Shown here one piece after another: positions 26,576 through 38,955 of a stretch of DNA of 64,000 nucleotides; the stretch's first letter is position 1; each line of letters begins with the position of its first letter. Below the pieces are notes generated by a model. The model searched no databases and was not told where the DNA came from. It saw only the letters and a list, made by a program, of their open reading frames with translations. Position numbers and translations under genes: made by a program. Source of the DNA: Panagrolaimus kolymaensis (lineage: Eukaryota; Nematoda; Chromadorea; Rhabditida; Panagrolaimidae); the NCBI GenBank assembly GCA_028622995.1, contig JAJQJQ010000003.1, positions 2,604,001 to 2,668,000 on the forward strand, written 5' to 3'.

Positions 26576-28843
26576 TTAATACGATTCATAATTTTGTTGT
26601 TGTTGGGGTTTTGGTTGATTGTTTGCTCCACAAGTGATTAATTCCATGCAAAGTGCTGATCGTCGTGATTCTTCGATGTTAACCATGGTTTGGAGAACAT
26701 TGAGTGGAGTTTCCATGCATAAATCTGAAGTATTGACTAAATTCGTCATAGTTGCTTCATCAATATTCTTTTTAAAGATTTCAATCAAGCTAGGATCCAT
26801 GCAATCAACTACGTAATGAATAACGGTTCGGCCATTTGTTGCATCGGGGATCATTGGATCAGCTCCACATCCAAGTAATTGTTGAATGGTCATTTTGCTA
26901 TCAATTAATCTTTGACTTTCTTCTTCTAATGAACCATGATTTTTTACTGCACAAAGTAAAGGTGTCAAACCCATGCCATTTAATCCATTAATATTAATTC
27001 TGGGATGATTGCAAAGAGTACTAACAACTTCAAGCATTCCCCGTGAAGCAGCATAATGAAGAGGGGCATCACGTTCATGTCTCAAAGTTTGAGTATTTGG
27101 ATTAGCTCCAGCTTCCAAAAGATATTCAACAATTTCGGGGCATCGTTTTTCAACAGCCAAAAATAATGGAGTTTCATTAAGTTTATTAGGCATATCAAAC
27201 ATTCGTTGATGTGAAGCATTTTCAAGTTTTAACATTCTTTCAACGAGAGTATAAATTTTAGCAAAATCCATGAGTTTTGTTACGATATGAAGGAGGGTAT
27301 CGCGATCAGGATCTTGATAACTCAATGCACCAGGGAAATACATCATGCATTTGCATGTCCATGCCCAAGCTTGATCCATATCATCATCACTAATAAGCGC
27401 ACGAAGCTTTTCCTTTGCTGGTCTTTGTTGAGTTTCAACCGATGATGGAGCATTACCAGTTTTACTTTGGAATCGTTGTTGATCGTTGCTTGGAGTGCTT
27501 GGTCCACTGATACCACCATGAGGTTGAGCAGGAGAAGTTTGGGGTGCACTTCCAGCACTCAATGGTGAATCACATCCACTATCAGCAGATAATGGACGGC
27601 GATGATGATGTTGAGGACTTGTATTTGAACTGCTTGGTGAAAATGAACTTTTGATTGTTGTGTATGCATCAGCTTCTTCACTTCCATTTGTATAACGTTT
27701 TGAATATTTAAGGATGAAATCGGATAAAGATTCTGGAAGTTCATTCTCACCTTCATTATTTGTTGAAAGAAGTTTGTTAAGTTCAGATGAAGTTAAATTA
27801 TGTTCAGCAAATCCTAAACCAGAAACATCTGGAACCTTTGATTGTGATTGTTGCTGTTGTTGTTGAGCTGCTTGAGCTTGAGGAACTGCCGCTTGTGGAT
27901 AATAAACTGATTGTTGAGTAGCTGTTGGTGGCTGATAATAATTGTTGTAGTAATTTTGAGGTGAAGTGGCTGAACTATAACCATTATCAGAGAAAATAGT
28001 ATCCGGAGTTGAACTGTTTGAAGCGATGACATCACGATTAGCATACCAATAATTTTGGGGTGAGCAATCATAATTATTATCATAATTAGCACTATAGCTG
28101 GTTGGATCTTCAACAGTTGATTGAGCTGCAGCACCATATTGCAAAACTTTATTTCCATTGTAAGGATGGAAGGTCATGGGAGTTCTAGAATTATTTTTTT
28201 CTTGTTATGAAAAAATTATGCAAATTTTTGTATTTTTTACCTGCTGGTTCGAACTGGACCACGTGAAATTAATTCACCTTCTTTATCATCCTTTTCTTTT
28301 ACTTCCTTTTCTTCATCAGATTCTTTTTTTTCTGCGTCTTTTTCAGCTTTAACTTCCTCCTCTGCTTCAGCTTCGGTGGCTTCCTTTTTGTCAACGACAG
28401 CAGCAATTTCTTTTTTCTCTGCCTCTTTAACCTTTTCTTCTGTGGCTTCCTTCTAAAAAAACCAAGCCATTAATAGAAATAAAAAAGCCACGTATTTTTT
28501 TCTTTACCTTTTCAACTGGTTTTGGTTTATCTTCAGCAAGTAAATCAGCAAAAAGATTTGCACCATCACGAGCAAATTTGGAAGTGGTGTTAGTTTTGCG
28601 TGCCAATGCACTTGACCGTAAACTTTGAAGGGTGACAAAATCTGCTGGACTTATAGCATCCATAGTCCGCATGGTTTTCTTTTCCTTGGGTTTTGGAACA
28701 GTTTGCTGCTTTTGTAAGGTTAATTTCTTGAGGTCATTAACAAGGTCATCAGCAGCTCCATTAAGATCGGTTTTAAGCGCTTGTGAAGATGGTAATGCAC
28801 AAGGCATAGCACGAGCGACCAAACACGTTGAATCGTTAGACAT
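26576..28843 (-). CDS. IkB-like ankyrin-repeat protein
   Basis: Exons 28843-28508, 28452-28241 and 28184-26576 give 718 residues. The N-terminus (MSNDSTCLVARAMPCALPS) leads to a Lys-rich region, and exon 2 is an almost uninterrupted Glu/Lys run ending in RGPVRTSR. A long Asn/Tyr/Gln/Ser-rich segment with a poly-Gln run follows, and about six ankyrin repeats fill residues 440-700 (DRDTLLHIVT, NETPLFLAVEKRCPEIVEYLLEAGANPN, DAPLHYAASRGMLEVV, GLTPLLCAVKNHG, NGRTVIHYVVDCMDPSLIEIF, METPLNVLQTM). This arrangement, with unusually long loops between repeats, fits the nematode IkB-like proteins such as NFKI-1, which acts downstream of IL-17 receptors in neurons, and the IkB-zeta group. The assignment rests on repeat order and remembered resemblance; a generic ankyrin protein cannot be excluded. 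Confidence 0.75.
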
Positions 28844-31367
28844 CCTGATGATGCTGGTTAATTAGGAAGAATAGAATACGATTCTAAAAAAGGGATTTTA
28901 TAAAACTTAGTATTTTTCTAGAAAAATATTTACACGCAAAGAAAACATCGACGCGAATTGTGCCATTTCTCCTCTCATTTCATAATCGCACGCACGTCAA
29001 CAACACTTTGACGTTTTTTATTTTCTTGTTATTTTTAAATTTAAAACGTCCTCTTTCTTGAGGGTAAAATTTCGAACAGTATGAGAGCCGCAAAACAAAT
29101 ATTCGTACAAAAATGTAAATATGCTTTACTGACCGACAATGCGCAATGTGAGGCGAGCGTTAATGCAAAGGTTGCGAAAAATTTTGAATAACAAAAGCCC
29201 AAAATTAAATCAATAGTTTTTAGAAAAACGGTAGAATAGGAAGAAAACAAAATTTGTGCACAAACGTAAAAGTATCAAAAACTTGTTTGTTTTTAATAAA
29301 AAGAAAAATATTTAGGCACTTATGCTGTTTCCCCCCCCCCCCATTTTTGCGATTTTTTGATTTTTCACTTTTTTGTCATTGTAAAAAGTGCCTTTGTTTT
29401 ATAGTTTCTTATTTTCTAAAAGAAAATTTACTTCGGGGGATAATTAGGTAAGGTATTCCCGGTAATTTACCAATATTGTATTAATTATCCACCCGATATT
29501 AATTTCGACTTATAACTAATATTCTAAGAATAAATATACTTTGAAAAATAAAAAAAAGCTACCAAAAGCGCTTTTTGTTTTTGCAACATGCATAACGTAA
29601 AAAGTCAAAGAAACAATGAAAAATCAAAAAATCGCAAAAATGGGGGGGGGGGGGGGAACAGCATAAGTGCCAATATTTATTTTATTTAACCATTTTTAAA
29701 CTTCGCGCTGTTCAAAACATAACCAAAACTAACAAAATAAAATTCTTTTCACAACTCAACTTCCTTGTTCATGAAAGAAAGAAAAAAACTAAACGTGCCG
29801 AAAGAAATAATGGCAAAAAAGGCAGTAGTGTCGTCGTTTCTTTTCACGCGGCAGCTTCCATTACGCCCCCAGAAGATGGTGCTCAGGCAGGCATGCAGCT
29901 TACATACACGCATACACACCAAAGCAATCTTTAGTTTTGTTTTGGCACTTATTGGCTAAGAAAGAAAAAAAAATAGAAAGAAAGCATGTCGAGAAAAAAA
30001 GTGGCAAAACATAGAGGAAGGAAAAAAATACTGGGACAGTTGTGAAAAAGAAAAATTGAATAGACATGTCGCATTTTCAAACGCTTTTTTTTGTCTAAAT
30101 CTCTAACTATTTAACGAAATGGGAAAAAACAAGCAGCCGGCTGTCTAAAGGGCCACGTCCTTTTTTCCCTCTTGTTTTTTTAAGTCAAACACTCACGGGC
30201 TCAGAGAAAGAAAAAAATAGAGACTTTTGTGGCGCGTGTATTTTTTTTTATTCACAATCAATAGGGGGAGAGGCAGGAACATAAAATAAAATGAAGAAGT
30301 AAATTCACATAACACAAAAAAATGGAGAGAGAGAGAACCCCGCCTAGGGGACTTTTTCTTTTATTTTTGCGTCAATCGCGTGAGTCGTTTTTTTCATTTT
30401 TCTCTTTTCTTTTTCGAAAACAGCTTATTGCTCAACTACTCGCGTGAATGTACATACACATGTACTTGATAAAAAAAATGAATGACAAAAAAGGACAGAA
30501 CTACACAACCATATTTTTTTTAAACTTGGATCTCTTGCATGAACGTCATAAGCTACCAGGAAGAAAAAAAAAATAAAGCTTTATGCTTGTTTTTTATATA
30601 GAAAAATACGAGCATTACTTGGGATTGAAGTTGTAAAAAAAAGAACAGAAATAGTTTTTGACTTTTAATCAAAAAAATATGGTCAATATTTATATCAATT
30701 AACTTAACGAACATTATCAAAAGCTAAAAGTGCAAAATACTTATTTTTAACGCTAATAAAAAATGATGCTTAATAACAGTAATCAAGAAAAAAGGGTAAT
30801 GCTTCGACTGAATATATTTTATTTTTTTCAATGCATTCCCTTCTTTTTTTTTGCCTATTTTCTGCATTTTTTTAGCACTGCCGCGCGTTACTTTCCTCCT
30901 CATCTTTTTTTTTGTGTTGTCGGGTGGTGGTAGTACTCTCGAAAACAAAATGAAAAGAAGGAAAAAATTCATTTTTTTTTTCGTCGGCTTGTGGGTCCGT
31001 CGACACATTTCGCCACCCAACCAAACTCCAACCATATTTTTAAGTGAGGTCTAATAATATATGTACAAGCTTTTATACAATCTGTATATAACAACAAACC
31101 ACCAAAAATTCCACTTTGTATTGATATGTCTTAAAAAATGTAATATTAATTTTTGACAAACAATAAATTTTTTTATATTCTTTATTAAAAAATCGCCTTT
31201 AAATTGCAATTCTATCCATTCACACCAGTGTGCAACCAACTACTAACCAACTCATCATCGATTGATCCTTTTTTATTCACTTTTTTAAATATTTGTAACT
31301 TTTTTGTTTGTTTAATAATTTCACCAAATTCGTGAATATATTTTTTGTGCCTCACACAAAAAAAATT
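28844..31367. other. Divergent intergenic region between IkB-like and TAF12-like genes
   Basis: The two flanking genes are transcribed away from each other, so both promoters should lie here. Apart from the fold-back element at 29303-29680, I see only A/T runs, GA-rich patches and small inverted repeats. No coding region is supported. Confidence 0.5.
29303..29680. repeat. Fold-back (inverted-repeat) element with C/G homopolymer in each arm
   Basis: The left arm 29315-29367 (GGCACTTATGCTGTTT, then 12 C, then ATTTTTGCGATTTTTTGATTTTTCA) is repeated in reverse complement at 29617-29671, with 15 G in place of the 12 C. The match extends imperfectly outward over AAATATT. The loop of about 250 bases has no open frame and includes further weak inverted matches near its ends. 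The structure resembles a non-autonomous fold-back or MITE element. No clear target-site duplication is visible. Confidence 0.8.
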
Positions 31368-33732
31368 ATGGCAAATTATCCACAAAATACACATTATATG
31401 CAGCAACAACAACAACAACATCAACAACAAATGAACCAACAGCGGGCATTATATATGCAACAACATGGAATGCATCAAATGCCAGATGGTAGTATTAGAT
31501 CAAATATGCCACCACAACAAATGATGATGGTAAGTACAAGTACAAAAAAAGGATTGTTATTTATTTACCCATCAAAAAATTTGAAAAGAAGTAGTTCACA
31601 AAACAAAGGACATCTTTATATACCCCCTTAGAGCACATATCACACTTGACAGGCGGCAACAATTATTATTATTATGTGTGCGTACTTTGTGAGAGCATCA
31701 TCCTCTCAGTGGTGGTATCATTATATTTTTTGTTTTTTTTCTCTTGGCAAAAAGCGATAATTAAAGTCGCTCTTAATCTCTTTCGTTGCTTAGAAACAAA
31801 AAAAAATTAATAAATAAATAAAAATTTAGATGTCTCATCCTGGTCAGCGTCCACCACCACAGCATATGCAACAACAAAGGATGATGTTGATGACTTCACA
31901 ACCTACATCCCAAGCTCAACAACAGCAGCATATGCAAATGCAGCAGCAGCAACATCAGCAAAGAGCAATGGCAATGAATCAGCAACAAAGGCAAATGATG
32001 CAAGCTAATATGGGAGCTCAACAACAACAACAGCAGCAACAACCACAACAAAGTAAGATTTTTTTATATTCTTCAAAAAATTTAAAACAAGAAGTATGCA
32101 AGGTTCTTTTCCGATGACAAAAAATAAAAGTCACATGACTGTTACTCCTCCCTCGCGTAGAACTCTTTTTTTAATTTCATTTTCTTTGTTCGGCATAAAA
32201 AAAAACAAATATCCAAGGGTGATTAAGAAACAACAACATCGGCGCTGAACCCATTTGAGCAACAACCACTCCGCGCGCAATTTTTTTTGTTCGAACCCAA
32301 ATGGTGCTGCTGCGCAATCGAAACTTGCTTTGTCTAATGTTTGATGTGTTTTTCCTTCTTTGCGAATATATATTTATTTTTGTTTAAGAAAGTTGCTTCT
32401 TTTTTTACAATCGACTTTTTTAGTGTATTCCCAGTATAGTTCTACGCCACCACCAAGAGGAGGAATGACACCATCGCCGATGAAATTGCCACCCCAACAG
32501 CAACAGCAGCTACAAATGAAACCCGAAGGAATGAGAACGCCAATTCACATGGGACAACCAATGATTATTCGAACTACGAGTGGTGGATTTGATCCAAATT
32601 CATCGCAACCATTAATACTTCAGCAACAACCTCAACAAATAGCTACTAGCAGCTCATCTCAATCTTATGTTTTACGTCCAACCACACAGGGTCAACAAGC
32701 CCAACAAATTCAAATCCGACCCCAACAACAAGGACAATTTATTCGTACTGGTGGAGTTACAGTTCAAAGGATTATAAGGCCACAAGATATGGAAATGGCA
32801 CCAGGATCTCAGCAATATGTAATAAGAACTTCAGCTCCACCTCAAGGATACGCATATGCAATTCCAAGCTCAACGGGTGAACAGCAATATCAAATTATTC
32901 AACAACCTGCAAATTTTGTTCAAGCATCAGGTAACTAAAATCACTTCCAAAAACAAAATATATAAATGTAAATTTTTCAGGACCTGGACAAACTATTCGT
33001 ACTATTCGACAAATACAACAACAACCTTCTCAACAACAACAAACTCCATTAAGAATGGCTTTAGCCCAACCTTCACAACAAGGGAATATAGTTATGTCAA
33101 ATCTTGGACAACCAGTTTTAGTTGTTCAAGGAACTTCTAGTGGCGACGGTGGAACTCAAATGATTATTGATGGAAATGTTATTGCCACTTCATCAACTGG
33201 TATATCGCAACCGACAATAGTAACAACAACGCCTATTCAAACTAAACAAACTCCACCACCTCCAGCAGCACAAAAGCAACCACAACCCACAGTAGTTGCA
33301 AGCATTCCAGCTGCAAAACCAGCAACATCCAAGCCATCATCAAAGAAACCAGCCTCAAAAAGTCATTCAAAATCTAAATCTGGAACATCATCTTCACAAC
33401 CTCCAGCGGCACCAGCAGCGGTATCACCACCAATTTCAACCATTAAAAAATCAACAGAACCCGTAGCAACTATTTTAACTCCGCAAGCTAAAATTATTAA
33501 TGTTGAAAGTTTTGAAAGGATGCTTCGATCCATAGGTTTAAAAGATTCTCTCGAACCTTCAGTTAAACATGCTATAGGTGAATATGCTGAATCATATGCC
33601 GAAATGCTGGTCACTGAAATTATTGAATCTGCAAGACTTCGAAAAGTAAATAAAATTGAAAATCGAGATGCTAAATTTGTGATTTCGCGGGAACAAAACA
33701 AAGATAAAGATTTAATTGATAAGAAAAAATAG
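31368..33732 (+). CDS. Q-rich protein with TAF12-like histone fold (TFIID/SAGA subunit)
   Basis: Exons 31368-31529, 31830-32052, 32424-32930 and 32981-33732 join to 547 residues. The first 430 residues are rich in Gln, Met and Pro with several Gln runs, then Pro/Ala/Ser/Lys. The last 80 residues, from AKIINVESFERMLRSIGL, form a helix-rich segment that aligns without gaps to the TAF12 histone fold; ESARLRKVNKIENRD matches the conserved A-(R)-x-RK-x-x-x-(I/L)-E-x-(R/K)-D core. TAF12 pairs with TAF4 in TFIID and with ADA1 in SAGA. The end of the family domain (the tryptophan-containing WxxWIPGF stretch) is missing and replaced by a Lys/Asp-rich tail. The start was chosen as the ATG of MANYPQNTHY; an earlier in-frame non-ATG extension has no support. 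Gln-rich N-termini are usual for invertebrate and fungal TAF12. Confidence 0.68.
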
Positions 33733-34178
33733 TCATTCATCGTTATTACCTCTTTCAAATTTTTATGTTGCAAATTTTTTGTTATTGTTAATTAATTGTT
33801 ATTTATACTTCATTGATATATGTATATTTATTATCTTTTATATTGTCATATTTATTACAAAAAATAAAAATGCATAAATTACTACGTTACGTAAAATATA
33901 AGACTAGCCATTATTTTGAGAGGTTCATTAAGGGTAGAATTTAATTTCAAAACTTTAAAAATCAAGAACGTTAAAAAAATTTCTGATATTTTTTGAGAAA
34001 CCAAAATTAAATTCAGAAGGCACACAGATTGGAACTTAGAAAACGAAAAAAAGCAAATATCTGCACGGGAGGAATATGGGACAAGTATAAATTTTTGTAT
34101 AGCCGTTAAACAATAATACTTTGTAAAAAGAAAATAATAAATTCAAATACCAATTTTGAAATTTATTAAAAATATTTT
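33733..34178. other. Intergenic 3' region between convergent genes
   Basis: The TAF12-like gene and the START-GAP gene end towards each other here. AATAAA-like signals are present on both strands. No gene is seen. Confidence 0.5.
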
Positions 34179-37100
34179 TTAATCTGACATGTTTTTAAGG
34201 AGGTTTGCTAAGCGAGTCATTTGTGAGATCAATAATTGACGGTATGTTTTTTCATACCATGAAATGGATTTGCCTCTGAAAAAAATTTTAGATTTTTATT
34301 AAAAAATTAAGTAAATAAACATACTTTAAATCAATTCGACTGATATAATTAACTATGGATTTGCCATTGAAAGGACAAATAAGGAATACAGAATGATAAA
34401 TGTCAACATTCGTAAAATTTGGATCTTTTTTGCAAGTTTTTTCTGCAACAAAAGCTCGACCTGTTCCAGCTTCATTATCCTGCCATATTCTGAAACTTTA
34501 GGTTTAAACATGCTTTCTTATATATATATCTTCTTACCTTGCAACAATAGCTCTTTTATCGGTAGCTTTATTAAAATTATTAAACGTCACATAAGTAATA
34601 TCTTCTTTATTTATGAGATCAATAATAGTTTGATGAGAAGAAGCTGTGACTAAATCCCATTTTTCACTAAAATATTTTTTTTAATGATTGATAAATTACT
34701 TAAAGAAAAAAATATTTATTTACCGATGATTGAGAAGACAGCTTAAGACTTGTTGAGGTGAAGCTGGAACGGTTAATTGCAATCTACAACTTTTAAGCGC
34801 GAATGAATCATCCACTTCACGAGTAGCAAATATTATTCCATTATCGCTTATGGATTCCACATTCCATGCTTTCCAACTTTCATCATATTCCTATAAAATT
34901 TTATTAAGAGATACTTTTGATTTAAGGAAAACTAACTTGATGAAGTTTGGCAATAAAATATCTCAATGAAGCCGCTGTTCCCATATCAGATAAAGGTGGA
35001 AGAGCATCCTTCAAATCTTTTTTCTTTTTTCGTATATTTTTTAAACTTGCAGCTTTAAGAATTTCTGCCGGAATCATATCAAATTCAGATCGATTACTAA
35101 TTAAAACCGATAATGCTTCTTTCAAAGCTCGATATTGAATAGCATCTTTGTCACTCATAATTGCTACTGTTTTTCTTCGACGATTTGGAGTTTGTGTTAC
35201 ATCACTCAAAGTAAATACAGTTGGCATCGTACATATTGACAAATTGTCGACTGTCATCTGCAAAAACACAAAAAATTTGCTAGTTTAAAAGAACATTGAA
35301 CAAAGAAAAATCTTACTAAATTGTGGTTGGAATTTTTAGAAATGTCAACAAGAAAATCAAGAAAAACAAGTAATGCATCTCTATGTTCATTGGGCATAAT
35401 TAAAACCATAAGTTTCATAATTTCCAAATGCTTTTCAGAGGGATTTGCTAAAATTTATTTTTGTCATTGTAAAGATTTTTAATTTTTTTGGTTGCTTACC
35501 TGCAATGGCACATGTAACAACTTCAGAAATATTTTCAGGCACTAATTTTTGAGGCAATGCTCGCAAATATTGTTTAAATAAATCACTGAGATCATTGATT
35601 TGAGTAACCGTTTTCATTTCTTCCGGCAATGGATCATGACAATCTAATTTATCACAAATTTCTCGCATTTCTTGTATCCTCCTTTGTGAACCACAACGTC
35701 TAAATATTCCATCCATATTTATTGCACTTTCTTTAAGATAATCCATAATATCCATAACAAATTTTGGAAAGGGACATCCATTTCCATTTAAGGCTTGAAT
35801 CATAAATAATGGCATACCAAATAATTTATTTTTAATTATATGTTCTGAGGGTTGAGTTTTACTGAATTTATTTTTGATATTTCGAATCACATCAAGTTTC
35901 ATTCCCCATTGCTTTATTCTTAAACTCATAGAGCGTTCAAGGTAAGAGGAAATATTTTGTAAAGCAATTTCTCGGACTGCTTGCTAAAAAAAGGAGAATG
36001 AAAGGTTATAAAAAAGTAGAAATAATTTACCAAAGTGTCAGCACTTTGCAAATCATAAAGATAATCTTGAGTATTATCCAAAAATTCATCTATTCTTGTT
36101 GCAGTTAATGCTTTGTCATTGTTGGCTTGCCAATAACTAAAATTTGTGTTTGAAACTCGGCTTTTAAAAATATTATTAAACTTACTCATTACTGCTTGGT
36201 AATGGCAATGTTGCGCTGGTATCTAACCGATTTAATAAAGCAGGATTTCGCATAATTAATGCTGTTCCCATTCTTGAACTCGGTGGGTCATATATATCTC
36301 CACTTCGAGTAAGTGAAGCTTCCGAATTTTCTAAAGTGGGATGATTCATTGTTAAACTCATTGGCTTAAATCGCTGAATATTTGTAAGTTTTGAAGCCAG
36401 CTGATTAAATTTCTTTTGCATTCCATTCATACCATTAATATGAGGCTCAGAAGAATGTTGAAAATATCCATGGGGATCCAAACTTTTTGTGCTTGTGGGG
36501 GTATCATTTCGTTCAAGATAATAATTATCTGGTCTAACTTTCATCGAACTATTCATAATTCTATATCGTGACATGATTGGCGTACACGGTACACTGCTTG
36601 CAGGAAGCGGCGGAGGGTTAGATGATAAATTTGCAGCCCACGAACTTGTTCTGCTAAAAAAAATAGTTATATAAGCATTGTTTAAGTGCTTAACTCTAAA
36701 GATGCAACAGCGAAGAGCAAAAGCAGCACGAAAAAAATAAAATAAAAACTAGACAAATACCGGAACGTGAAGCTCCCGAATGAAATGAATGAAAAAAATA
36801 AAAATAAAGCCAGCGTATTGTGTGCTTTTGCGCGTTTTTGCTGTTGCTCGACGAACTAATGATTTGCCAAAATAAAAAAAAATAAATAATTCCTTACAAA
36901 AGCGCATCATCTTTATTACGTTTTTGAACTTGTTCATTTGTGAAATCTCGAACTAATGCAACATAGTTGTTGGTCGTATATTGATCATCCATTTTCAAAA
37001 ATTCTATAAATAAAAAATTGATTTCATTTTATGTTTTGTCTAGTCTTTCTTTAATGGGAAAGCACAATAAATAAATAGAAAATTGTAAAAAAGTGACGTA

Positions 37101-38955
37101 CTTGGAGTTGTTTGGGGGCGGCTGTTGCTATTTGTTGAAGAAGCTTCTTCAAGCTCTTTAATCATAGAATCAACTTCAGACGTCTAAGAATAAAAAAAAT
37201 TTTAGTACAAAAAATTGTGATATTTAAAAAAAAGGTGTTGTTTACCTCTGATGTTAATGTAGAAGGATTTGGTGATCCTTCTTTTAATTCCGCTGTTGCT
37301 TCATTATTTTTCTTCCATGATCGCGGCAAAGTATTAACTTGATCGATATCGTGGCGTTTTTCTTTCATACGAGAATAATTTTTTGTTGTTGATTGTATAT
37401 TTTTTGTCAATGAAAGTGAAGAAGAGTTGGAAGGACTGCAATCAGTCATCACCGAAAACGTTGATAATTCTTTCGCTGTATTAAGCATGCTTAACACATA
37501 GTCATCTATGTTAGCGCTGTAAAAAAATATAGATGTCAATAAATATGTTTTACAGCTTTAACATTTTTTTCCCTTTCTGACTGAATTAAATTCAAGCGAT
37601 TGATTGTAAGTTTATTTTTTATTATTTTTTTCTCTATTTTCTTTTGATTAATTTTCAGTAATTTTTTCTTTTTTCTATCAACTTGACCTTGAGTTCCAAA
37701 AACATAAAAAAGCGTAAAAAACCAGATTGCATCGTCTTCATTTTCGTTTTTTTTTTGCGCCAAAAATGCTAACAATAAATAAAGTTAGTACAAATAAATA
37801 GGTAAAAAAAAGTAAAGCAGATCAACGAAGTGATTAGACACACACAAAATGGCCGCCCCGAAACAATAATAATGCGCAACCACAACAACCGCAATTTTTT
37901 ATGAATAAAAAAAAGTTAGAAAGAAAGTAGTAATAAAAAAACTTCCGAGAGTGGAAAAAGTAGTCATAAAAATCAATAAAAAAACCATTTTAATTTTTTA
38001 ATGATTGCAGAAAGTTTTTTTTTCAAACAGTTTTGTGTGATTCATTTATTTTTTTACGAAAAAACACTATATAAGCGGTCTCTTTGTCCCTCAAACATCA
38101 AACACTTTTTGCAAGACTCTCGATTTCAAAAAATTAAAGTTTCTATATTTTAAAATCAAAATTTTAATTTTTATTAACTTTGTTTTTAAAACACTTACTC
38201 GTTTGCTACTGTTTTGGTCGGTGAATTTGGTTCTGGATCATTTGGTGTAAGTGAAATTCCCTGATCCGACGTTTGAGTTGTTGGTGAAAAATATAAAAGG
38301 TCAATCGATGATGTCACAGATGAACTTTCACCAACGCTCGAAATATTACACAATGAATCAGCTTGATTTCCGTTTTTACCATATAATGAAGCTGGTGTAC
38401 TTGCGGTGGATGAAAGGGATAAATCATCCGTTCCTGTCGTGTAGCCCTAAAAAGGAAAAATTCAAAATATTTTTGGAATTTCATCTTATGATTTTTTTAA
38501 ACAATGAAGCTATTTTTCAAACAATTTTTTTGATATTAATTCACAAAAGAGATGTTTAATTTGTATCAAAAAAACGAATATTTTTGCAAAAATAATGAAC
38601 CAAAAAATCACAAAAAATTTAAAAAAATTAAAGTTGACATAGATTTTTTTCTTTCAATTTTCTATTATACATTCGCGCCTAAATCGATTAATCAGAGCGT
38701 TACTGGACTATATTTGATAAAACAGTTAACCCTTCCATCCATTCTTTTTTCTTATTCTTTTTATTGTTTAAAAATAAAAGAACACGGAACTCGGTTTGAG
38801 ATAAGAAAATAAGATTAAAAAAATGGGAAGCAAAGGTGCCAAAAAATAAAAATAAAACTTACCGAAAGAACTATGGAATTCATGACGCCATTTAATTTTG
38901 AGGTGGTTGGCGAATGCCGATGATGAAGAAGGTGGTGCTGCTCCATTTCAATCAT
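34179..38955 (-). CDS. START-GAP RhoGAP (DLC1/GEI-1 type)
   Basis: Fourteen exons from 38955 down (38955-38863, 38446-38199, 37516-37246, 37183-37102, 37003-36898, 36653-36186, 36136-36031, 35983-35500, 35447-35317, 35257-34937, 34890-34724, 34666-34538, 34489-34325, 34275-34179) sum to exactly 956 codons including the stop. The long N-terminal half is Ser/Thr/Asn-rich without a recognised fold. A RhoGAP domain (35500-35850 and the next exons) shows GMPLFMIQAL and MDGIFRRCGSQRRI, with the arginine finger in GIFRR. The last five exons form a START lipid-binding domain (WQDNEAGTGRAFVAEKTCKKDP, YHSVFLICPFNGKS). RhoGAP plus C-terminal START defines the DLC1-DLC3 family (C. elegans GEI-1), which switches off RhoA at adhesions. 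The SAM domain found in vertebrate DLC proteins was not seen. ATG at 38955 or 38946 could start translation. Confidence 0.86.
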
